Assembly: GCA_036898135.1 (NCBI GenBank)
Contig: JBAHVR010000288.1
Location: forward strand, 403,501 to 467,500
DNA: 64,000 nucleotides
Reading direction: 5' to 3'
Source: Oncomelania hupensis
Lineage: Eukaryota; Mollusca; Gastropoda; Littorinimorpha; Pomatiopsidae
Position 1 is the first letter of the stretch, and the number at the start of each line of letters is the position of its first letter. The notes beneath the pieces were generated by a model, which was not told where the DNA came from, made no database searches, and saw nothing but the letters and a program-made list of their open reading frames with translations. Below, in pieces: positions 55,341 through 64,000 of the stretch. A program made the translations under genes and the position numbers.

Positions 55341-56565
55341 ATGGCCTGTATCGCAATCGACACAATTCTTGAGGTAAGAAGGCAAATAATGAGTGCATGA
55401 CATATATAATTTTGTTTACTGATTTTGTGCACTCGTATTTCAGCATTATATTCTTCGTGAATGTCATTTTTGAAGGCTTTGTGTATATTTTTCCGTCAGA
55501 TAGCAAGTCTAATTTGGGTAGGCCAACACACTGAACTAAATTTTAGATCAGTGAGGCCAACATCGTACATGATGATGAATCACTCCGTACTCGATGCTGG
55601 CTAGGCTAATGCCGGCAGCACACTGCTGAAATACAGCTACACTGAATAACGTGGAGGGATCAGAAAATTAAACTTTAAGCAGAACAATTTTAAATGGTGT
55701 ATAAGTGTGCCAAGAATAAGCCAAGAATAAGCCTACGGGTCTTGCGAAATACCGAAACCGGGTGAAACCGGGGGCGAGTTTCAAAACAGCGAGATCTCGG
55801 TAGATCCCGGTAGATCTTGCTCATTGGGTCGTTTCTACGGCTGCTCGCTCGCTAGTCAATCGCAAGGCGAGGCGAGAAAGAGCTAGGCGCCTCTCGGGGT
55901 ACTTTGCCTGCAAGATCAAGATGGCGGAAAGTACGCGGTTTATGCTACTTGGAATCTGTTACGGTGATAATTCGATGGTAAATCTTCGAGTTTCAACCAG
56001 ATCATGGGAGGGGGTGAAGAACTGTAAGTGAACAATTTTGCTTTTAATCGATTTTGATGATACATTTGATTTTTTTTTTACTTTATTTGATTTTATTTTC
56101 GCAAATCGTCCAACACATTCGAAGGAACCGCCGTTTGTGTACAAATTGAAAACGAGGCTAGAATGAGGCAGCATGGTGGGTAGTTTCATTCAATGATCGG
56201 TCTGACTCAAAAACGAGATCTTGTGACCTAGATAGTCTCGCTGAATTGAAACTCGGCCCGGGTCTAAATACCGAAACCGGGTGAAACCGAGTTCTATTTA
56301 CCGAAACCGGGTGAAACCGACTTTCCGAAATCAAATAAAATCGAGTCTTGTGCATTTACCAGATACCACATTCTTTTGTGATTACGTCAATGACTACAAA
56401 CATAAAAACAAACAGACACACCAAATACAGACGAACATAAGGGGCCTGTAAAAAAAGGGTTTACTCTAAAAAGAGAGGTAACAAGTCAAGTAAATTATAA
56501 AAAGTCTTTATTACAGTCTGTATCAATACAAGTAAATCAGAAAGAAAGAAATACAAGTAATATTA

Positions 56566-56605
<40 letters not shown>

Positions 56606-57094
56606 TAATGTTAAATAGATTACCATAAAAAAAAAGGTTGCATTATTTAAAATTGCGATATATAATAACAACAATCTATAATATTATATACATTTTATCA
56701 AACCCCACAAGCATATTACTATTAATTTATTATTTTAAAAATACTCTTGAATCAAAATAGTTATAAAAACACATCGGTATGCCCCAGGTAAAAAGAACAG
56801 TTACATGTTAAATAGTTTAAGATAAAAGATTGCATTAAAATAGCGATATAATAACAAGAACCTCTCTCATTTTTCCACTGCAGAAGCATTAAATGAGTGA
56901 TATGCAAAAAGCAATAAAAGTTTCACATGATAAACATACATTTTGCCAAACCCCATAATCATATTACTTTTAATTTATTATTTTAAAATACTCTTAAATC
57001 AAAATAGTGATATAAAAAACGGGTAAAACAACAACAGTTAAATGTTAAATAGTTTAACACAAAAGGTAGCATTAAAATTGTTTTAATAATAAAA

Positions 57095-57148
<54 letters not shown>

Positions 57149-57279
57149 ATTTTTTCACTGCAGAAGCAATACATAAGTAATATAAGTAAAGCAATAAAAG
57201 CATCACATGATAAATGCACATGTTAAATGTTACATAGTTTAGCAAAAAAGATAGCATTAAAATAGCAATATAAAACCAG

Positions 57280-57357
<78 letters not shown>

Positions 57358-57931
57358 TCTCACTCAGAGGCGAGGGGTGTTGTACTAATTAATAAGTTAG
57401 TACTCCGTGAGAACATTATACTATTTCTTCTTTTCATAGTATGTGTTTAGTTGTTTTTCTGCCCGCTTTCTCTTTCTTTGTCCCGTTTTTTTACCTTGGT
57501 TTTGCGGTCGGACAACTGTAGTTTCAAAATTTAACGCAGAGATCAACCGACCATCCACTGGCTTCGGAGTTTTGAGGAAGCGGCGAAGATGCTTTTCGTG
57601 GAACTGGGCGGTTTTTTGATACCATAGTTCTTCCGAAATACTGACTTGTTGGTACTCTCTTGTGAGCTTGAAGTTGCCAATACCAATTATCGCCCGCCTA
57701 ACCTCCCGATACTGCCCTTTGATGACCTGCTACAATTTTTGCACCAAATCAGTTAGCGTTTGCGTCTTCCAGTCAGTGGTATGCTTCAGTACATGATTTA
57801 GACTTTCACAATTGTTGTTGGTCCACTTGATGTCAGCCAGGAGATTTGGCTTTGCAAGGGAAGCTTTGTTTTCTTCCAAAAGTGATTGCTAAAATCATCA
57901 TACTTTATGAGAAAGATATTGTAGTGATCAT

Positions 57932-57998
<67 letters not shown>

Positions 57999-58560
57999 AA
58001 ATACTTCGCATATGATGCAGTTGGTTCTCTCCGTCTCTTGAGCACAAGTGCCACAAGGGTGTTGAATTCTACGGTTGCCGCGACGAGGATGTGGCATTTT
58101 CACTGAGTCTGTTGCAAATATCGAGCAGACTTGTCCCGTCAGCGGTCTATCGTCGAGTGAATTATTTTGGGCTGAATATCGGCGATGAAAATACTGATAT
58201 ATACACAGTTCACAAGCAATTTAAAAAAAATCAGTGAGGCAGAGCTGGGGATAAGTGTGTGGTGGGGGTGGGGTGTTGGGAGCCACAAGTCATTGCTAAG
58301 GTTAACCCTCTCCCACTCCATTATTACTCACGACAAATACAAACTAATAAAATCAGTGAGACAGAGCTCGGAAATCCAATTTTGTAGAGCTACTTCACAT
58401 ACATATGATTACGTTTTCGGTTAAACTATTTAAACTATTTAACATTACTGTATATAGGCTTATGTATTACTATCACTTGTACTTATATTTACTTTCTGAT
58501 TTACTTGTATTGATACACGTGCAGTAATAAAGACTTTGTATAATTTACTTGTGCTGTTGT

Positions 58561-58629
<69 letters not shown>

Positions 58630-58720
58630 CTTTTAACTTTTTTTTTATTTATATTTTTTAAATAGAGTAAACCTTTCTTACAGGCCCCTTTTGTCTGCAT
58701 TCGGTGTGTCTGTTTTTATG

Positions 58721-58794
<74 letters not shown>

Positions 58795-59475
58795 ACATTC
58801 TTTTAAAAAAAGGATGTTGTATCTAGTCAATAGAAATTACATTTTGGATTCTAGATTCACAAGTCTCTCTCTTTTTAGAGTAAACCCTTTTTTACAGGCC
58901 CCTTATGTTCGTCTGCATTTGGTGTGTCTGTTTGTTTTTATGTTTGTAGCCAGTGACGTAATCGCAAAAGAATGAGGTATCTGCTAAATGCACAAGACTC
59001 GATTTTATTTAATTTCGAAAAGTCGGTTTCACCCGGTTTCGGTAAATAGAGCTCGGTTTCACCCGGTTTCGGTATTTAGACCCGGTTTCACCCGGTTTCG
59101 GTATTTCGCAAGACCGTAAGCCTACGACTACGAGTAAAGTGGGCGAATAGGCCTATTTGTAGTACAGGAAGAGGTTGAAAACAGGCGTAGGATTTTGACT
59201 TTGTAATGTTTCTCATCAAATAAATAATATTGCACATGTATGCTTGATTTTAGGAGACTGGTGAGGATGAGCTGTGCACATTTGACTGCACAAACCCTGA
59301 TACAGTAACCATTTCTGAGCCTACTTCATCACTCGAACGTGCTGTTGTTGAGGTATGAAGGACACTCCTAGTCCAGTCCATTTTTTAACAAGTCCAGTCC
59401 CTTTTTTAACACAACTGCACAGCACAGATTTAATGTGCAAAGTGATCATTTAGTATTTATGTTTCAGTTTCAGCC

Positions 59476-59540
<65 letters not shown>

Positions 59541-60111
59541 GTGTTTTGGATGTTTTGCAGACATCTGCAAGAAAAAGTTCCACGCTCTGCGGACTTCGCT
59601 TTTATGCGGACGTCCGCAGAATTTTTCCCGTTAGCACATGAAATCTTACGTATAAATAGACGACCTCTCAAAATTTGAGCTCAAAATAAATTTGTCCGTA
59701 TAATTTCAATTTGCAAGATTTTTATGTGTGTGCGTGTTCTGCGTGTGTGAAACCGACGATTGAATTCGATACACTCGGATGGCGCACGCATATCAAGTTT
59801 TTCTCGTTCATGACGTCACTTAACTTCCGGTTTGCGATCAAGGCTGTTACCATGGTAAACACGAGGTGATGATGGATGAAAACTTCAGTAAGTGAGCAAT
59901 TTTCCGTTCAGATGTTGCAAAAAATTGTGGTTTTACCATTTTGTTTTATCACGTTAGGTCTGTGCATTCAATTGTCAAGTCGAGAACAATGTACAGAGCG
60001 CGGTAGTAATGGATACGACGACTGCTGTCGCTGTCTTAGAAGTGAACTGTCTGTGATGTTTAGCGCAGTTGGCTGTAGAGGGAGATGAAAAGAGAATGCG
60101 CATGGCATATG

Positions 60112-60165
<54 letters not shown>

Positions 60166-60239
60166 AAAAACGTTAGTCCTAAATAGCCCATACAATTAGA
60201 TCTAATTTTTTAATACATTTCTTGATACCTATAAACCAC

Positions 60240-60308
<69 letters not shown>

Positions 60309-61985
60309 TCATTTATTGTGACAGTGCTTTAGAAATGCATTTGTGAAAACTGAGAACTTGTCACCAAAATAGCTCTAGATAAGCTTACCATTGCATTCCA
60401 TCAAGTCCCCATCTAATATAGGCCTACTACTACACACTATACTATTACTACTACTTCTAACTCTGGATAGAGTAAAATGTTGATTTACCTCAGGATCAGT
60501 GCTAATACTTAGTCAATGAGCTTGTAGCTTGTGCCTGATTTTTTTTCACCTGGTGTATCACAAAGCTGGGACAATTTTGGCTGTTTGAGCTGTATCCTGC
60601 TGGACTACCTTCCATAAGGAGGAGGGCCTCATCCCAGAAAAACACTTTGGGAAAATTACTAGGGGACATGACCATGACGATGGAAGAGGGTAAGAGTTTG
60701 ATTTAAATATGTATCATTTATTTACCGTTCTTATATAGCGATTTTCCAACTTAAAAGCAGCGCAAGGCACTGGCCGATACAGGATCTAATGCAATCCATC
60801 CGAGGCGCCCACTGGCAGCCTCTTGGCGTATAATCTTGACACCCAGACAAATGAGCAAAATCCTGGGCGATCTGGGATGGGTAGAATGGACCTAGTTCAT
60901 ACTGAGTGTATGTATGTAGTCGGCACTTACCCGTCTAGTACATGAGCATCAGGATCTTTACTATTTGCATTATTTTATGCAATGTCCCCCCCCCCCCCTC
61001 AAAATAAAAAATAGCCCAGTCCATTTTATTCAGTGCTTAAAAAAATGTGGGTTATGTTGTTTTTTTTTTTCTTGGTGTTTATTTTATTTTCATTATTTTA
61101 TGTTATTATTTTAAAATGGTGGGGAGGGGGATTGGTGAGCTGATTTTTTTTCTTCTTCCACAACTGGATACTGTATGATTGTGTTGTCCAATCATGGTTT
61201 TGTTGATCTGTGTTTTAGAAGTCAATGCCCACCAAAACAACCCCCATCCCACCTGTTTTTGGGAGGGAAGGTAGGGGGTTAAAATAATTAAAAAAATTGA
61301 GAGCAAACCGTGTCACCTCTCTTTTAAATTAGCTTTTCATGAGCGAAATACTTTTACTTTCTATGAATTACACTTTTAGTAGGCAGTTTGATTACCTTCC
61401 AATATGGCTTGAGTCATTGTTTTTAATCGCGAATTATGTGTATACCCTTAGTTTGTTTTCTATAAATTTGTGAAATGTTGATGCAGGATTAGGCAGTAAT
61501 CAACCTAGTTTTGATGTTTAAAATTACTTTATAGCCAATTTTGATTTCTTGCATTGTGTGTTCTTCCTGAGGTTTTCAGTTGTGTTTCCAGGACGGGTCT
61601 TTTCCCTACTACTACTAGCCCACTTCCTCTTAGGTTACCTTGCCACCCCCCCCACCCCTCTTTCTCCGCTTTCTGTGACTACTTCTCCCCTGTGGTCACT
61701 TCCCCCTGTATTGTTCTTCCATAATCGCTTCCCCACTCCCCCTCCCCCCTTTCTGTATTCTTCTCTCTCCTTCACGTCGAATTGTTAATGGTGCTGCCAT
61801 TATCTCTCTCCCTCCCTCTCTCGCTTTCACTTTCTTTCTTCCCTCTCTTACTCATCTCTCCTACTTCTATCTTCCTTTTCTCTATCACTCTTTATCCTTC
61901 TCTCTTTCTGCCTTTTTTCTTCTCTCTCTCCATCACTCTCTCTCTCACTCTCTCTCTCACTCTCATTCACTCTCTCTCTCTCTCA

Positions 61986-62043
<58 letters not shown>

Positions 62044-63811
62044 GATGCTTGTACTTTTTTTCTTGTGATCTGAGAGTATTATACTAGCTCTAGTAGCTGT
62101 ATAAAAAATAAAAGGATCACAGTTGTACATGTATATAATCACAGTTCTATATCACCATGTCATTTTATCAATTCACATTAAGTTACAGGACAGAGGACTC
62201 TGGAGAGCTGTTGTTGGCGGCCCATACCCTGGCAGGTGTGACCGGCATTAAGTAAGTAAATAAGTTAAGTTACAAATATATACAAGTCATTCTACAATCT
62301 AAATGAGAAAGCTACATCACATTTCATAAATGTATTACATTCATACAAGTCGCTAACAAAATCTATGATCATTTTATTACAACATGTAATAAACTGGGAG
62401 GGGATGAAAAGTGGTGGTCTGGTAACTCAGCTGATAATGAGCTGCTTTCCTATGCTGAAGGTCGCGGTTTCGATTCCCGCAAGGGGAGAATTTATGTGAG
62501 CTAGGTACGAGAATATTCAGGAAACCGAGGGTTCTGTTAGAGTACTAAAAAAAAATTCGGTTACCTTTCGCTCTTCTAATAGCGATTTCGCTGCATTTAC
62601 AGCACTTGTTTAAGTAATAGATGTATGTTTATGGTGTGTGAGAGTGGGTGAAATATGTGAGCGTGTATATTAATTTTTTTTTCCTCATTATAATAAGTAA
62701 ATAAATAATGAAAAATATTTTTCTGGGGGTAGGAGAGTGACCGGGGGGAAGAATACAAGGGGGAAGTGACCGCAAGGGGAAGTGGGCTGTGGGGTGGGGG
62801 AATGGAAAGACTGGAGAGGGGGAAATGTACGGGGAGGAAGAGACCGGGAGTGGGAGGGAATAGGGTTGGTGGAGTCACCGGACATTGGGAATACATTTTA
62901 TTGTTGTTTTTTGAAGAAGAAAGAAAAAGCTAAATAATTTACCATTTTAAGAAAAAAGTACTTCTGCAACAATACTTGTGCCATTGGGTGCCAGGTTTCT
63001 GTTCACATGACCACCACCTCCACCTCTCTCCACTCCCCAAACAAAGAGAAATGAATGATACAATGTAACATTTGAAGGGGTAGAGTAAGCCTAATATTAA
63101 CGTACATTTAATAAAATAAAAAGTACAATAATATACAAATATTGCTAACGTCAACTTTCAGCCTATTTATCAAGACTATATTCACTTAAGTTTGCCTGAC
63201 ATTGAAAGAGTATAGTAGGCAGGTGAAAGTTTGACACACTAAACAGAAACTTGACGTTTGTTGGCTATTAATTATCATAATTCCCATTCAGAATAAGCTT
63301 TTTTTTCTTAAACGCTCATTGCACCTTAGCCTAAACAGAAAAGCATGATTCTTAAAAAATATTAATTAAAACAAAACTGAATATTGTTAAACTGCATAAA
63401 AATATTAAAATATATTTACTTAGGAATATCAATGTAAGGAAAGATTGTTTCAATACACAATAGCAAATGAAGGATCGAGCAGGCCAAAAAACGTTTCGAA
63501 AATGGCAAGAAAACTGGCGTGGTAAGCCTGACATGATCAGATTGTATCAATAGCATAACTGGATGAGATCATTCAAGGTTGGTCGATTCAAGGCTAGGTT
63601 ATTTTTTAAATGTGACTGTTAGCTTATATTTATCGCCTGCAGAAAAATATATGTGTATAAATCTGTGCGATTAACCAAATCAACTTTTTTACTACATTTG
63701 ACAGGGTGGCCCAAATGCAGAAGACTTTCTGAGAGCAGCAACAAAGCTTAAGCGACATGATGTACTAAGGGAAATTCACTACCAGGCAGATTTACTTGTT
63801 GTAGAAGCAAA
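55341..63811 (+). CDS. Unrecognised host-type gene, first three exons
   Basis: Exons 55341-55373, 59254-59352 and 63705-63811 have consensus signals: GAG/GTAAGA, GATTTTAG/G, GAG/GTATGA, TTTGACAG/G and AAA/GTAAGT. All three keep one open frame. The protein would start MACIAIDTILE, continue ETGEDELCTFDC and TISEPTSSLERAVVE, then GGPNAEDFLRAATKLKRHDV and LREIHYQADLLVVEA. The last exon looks like amphipathic helices with an FLRAATKLKRHDVLREI stretch that faintly recalls the end of a death-fold domain; that is weak. The gene would run past the window. This is one of the few reading frames here without damage and not obviously a transposon. A further possible exon lies at 60566-60689, but its phase does not join the next exon. 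Confidence 0.5.
55773..56257. mobile_element. 485-bp TIR element nested in the MULE terminus
   Basis: The ends GGCGAGTTTCAA and TTGAAACTCGGC are inverse with one mismatch. CCGGG flanks both sides (55768-55772 and 56258-56262). The right TIR of the MULE has the uninterrupted site GAAACCGGGTCTAAATACC in inverse form. The interior includes AAGATGGCGGAAAG and a 19-codon ATG frame; no transposase. Confidence 0.75.
57100..57147 (+). repeat. (CT)n microsatellite in MULE
   Basis: About 48 bp. A related block with its own CT run follows at 57281-57350; the flanks (CACTGCAGAAGCA, AAAAGATAGCATTAAAATAG) are also repeated around 56820-57270, giving a 3-unit degenerate array. Confidence 0.9.
57281..57362 (+). 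repeat. (CT)n microsatellite in MULE
   Basis: About 80 bp with few interruptions. Confidence 0.9.
57440..57880 (-). pseudogene. MULE transposase C-terminal remnant
   Basis: The minus strand reads KWTNNNCESLNHVLKHTTDW, then TLTDLVQKL, a TAG, QVIKGQYREVRRAIIGIGNF and ISEELWYQKTAQFHEKHL. TNN-x-ESxNHxLK with a following W and the GQYxExRRAIxGxGxFKL block is seen after the catalytic core of MULE transposases in invertebrates. The catalytic DDE part is not found upstream; a GA microsatellite occupies that place. Confidence 0.55.
57931..57992 (+). repeat. (GA)n microsatellite in MULE
   Basis: About 62 bp; splits the transposase region. Confidence 0.9.
58563..58623 (+). repeat. (CT)n microsatellite in MULE
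   Basis: About 60 bp within the right arm. Confidence 0.9.
58720..58791 (+). repeat. (AAT)n microsatellite in MULE
   Basis: About 24 units inside the right arm, between two copies of the GAGTAAACC...TGTGTCTGTTT block. Confidence 0.95.
59478..59536 (+). repeat. (GT)n microsatellite
   Basis: About 58 bp of GT. Confidence 0.95.
60239..60307 (+). repeat. (AAT)n microsatellite
   Basis: About 23 units. Confidence 0.95.
60725..60965 (-). mobile_element. SINE family 2, 3' two-thirds
   Basis: On the minus strand AAAGATCCTGATGCTCATGT, CTAGACGGGTAAGTGCCG, TTAGATCCTGTATCGGCCAG and AATCGCTATATAAGAACG follow in the same order as at 26461-26830 and 8195-8282. The tRNA head is missing. Confidence 0.75.
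61976..62039 (+). repeat. (CT)n microsatellite
   Basis: The last part of a long pyrimidine-rich zone (61590-62040). Confidence 0.9.
62185..62275 (+). mobile_element. LINE 3' end with TAAG tail
   Basis: GAGAGCTGTTGTTGGCGGCC, CATACCCTGGCAGGTGTGAC and AAGTAAGTAAATAAG resemble the 3' terminus of widespread animal LINEs. Only the tail is present. Confidence 0.4.
62409..62555 (+). mobile_element. tRNA-derived SINE head (family 4)
   Basis: TGGTAACTCAGCTGATAATG (A-box-like) and GCGGTTTCGATTCCCGC (B-box) are about 45 bp apart. The body has CTAGGTACGAGAATATTCAG, unlike the other SINEs here. It is not a functional tRNA: the acceptor stem does not pair. Confidence 0.6.
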
Positions 63812-64000
63812 GTAAGTTTATACATTTTTTCCCGCTTAGAATAAATGTAATTAAAAAACAACAATAATTTATATGTTTCTGTAGGAAACAATTAAGTTAT
63901 CCCATAATTAGCACTACCCCCCACCCCCACCCCATCCCCCCCCCCCCCAAAAAAAAAAAAAAGAACCAACTAAAGAAAACAACTAAACTTAAAAAGCAAA
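63812..64000 (+). other. Start of intron 3 of the host-type gene
   Basis: C-rich and A-rich runs; no gene. Confidence 0.35.

Larger units (their letters stand above)
55737..59116 (-). mobile_element. MULE-like DNA transposon with long TIRs, in intron 1
   Basis: The ends GGTCTTGCGAAATACCG and CGGTATTTCGCAAGACC are inverse, and TAAGCCTAC is duplicated (55728-55736 and 59117-59125), giving a 9-bp TSD. The inverse similarity extends inward for several hundred bases (left to about 56540, right from about 58490). It includes tandem CCGAAACCGGGTGAAACCG units and GGGCCTGTAAAAAA. The left TIR is interrupted by a nested element (55773-56257). The interior holds a transposase remnant, several microsatellites and a duplicated block (58667-58725 and 58877-58950). 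Confidence 0.8.
59353..60724. other. Intron sequence with microsatellites
   Basis: It has (GT)n at 59478-59536, ATT/AAT runs at 60112-60163 and 60239-60307, and no supported gene except the doubtful exon at 60566-60689. Confidence 0.4.

Noticed and set aside
60566..60689. Additional exon of the host-type gene (LGQFWLFELYPAG...)
   Set aside because: Acceptor is weak and the end phase would put a stop into the next exon.
61549..62087. Secreted or membrane proteins (Leu/Ser/Pro-rich ORFs)
   Set aside because: Translations of a pyrimidine-rich low-complexity zone ending in a CT microsatellite.

Overview
The window looks like a transposon-rich segment of an animal nuclear genome, most likely an aquatic invertebrate. 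A mollusc is my best guess, inferred from the mix of element families and not provable from the sequence alone. It is AT-rich, has introns with GT/AG signals, contains many long GA/CT and ATT microsatellites, and has no bacterial-style operons. Almost every recognisable protein-coding stretch is a mobile element or a broken, exon-like fragment. No functional tRNA, rRNA or CRISPR array is present.

Layout: 1-640 holds the C-terminal end of a broken hAT transposase. 1259-9517 and 19536-28630 are two direct copies of one segment of about 8.3 kb. Both carry the same ordered remnants: LINE pieces, a SINE, a 5'-truncated LINE RT, a solo LTR and a BIR-domain exon. At least five insertions are private to one copy, some with clean empty sites in the other. 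Between the copies lie three exons of a SWIM zinc-finger gene (10134-11287), a THAP-like exon (12626-12840), an I-clade-like LINE with an intact RT/RNase H reading frame (12974-15427), nested retroposon tails (16545-17100) and a LINE ORF1-like remnant (17700-18424).

Right of copy B: a tRNA-derived SINE (29540-29803), a decayed intron-bearing P-element/THAP9-like transposase (30579-34890), a 2.5 kb PIF/Harbinger transposon with TIRs and TSD (36340-38825) that contains a SINE, and a young Ty3/gypsy-type LTR retrotransposon (38934-44565). The two 636-bp LTRs of the retrotransposon differ at one base. Its single long ORF keeps Gag, protease and integrase, but the RT is gutted and RNase H is missing. 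Then come a broken two-exon HARBI1-like gene (44593-46445), a facing Myb-like candidate (49067-50562), a CR1/Jockey-like LINE RT (51515-53424), a THAP-like exon (54535-54806), and the first exons of an unrecognised host-type gene (55341 onward). Intron 1 of that gene holds a 3.4 kb MULE-like element (55737-59116) with a smaller element nested in its left terminal repeat.

How the parts relate: the I-like LINE, a tRNA-Thr-like SINE and very short hairpin-ended retroposons share a common 3' end motif ending in GACTATAATCTA or close variants. This suggests one LINE reverse transcriptase has been moving several satellite families. The LTR retrotransposon looks like a recently moved, non-autonomous derivative that needs RT from a relative. 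The strongest candidates for something undescribed are this RT-less but Gag/PR/IN-proficient element and the LINE with its shared-tail satellite system.
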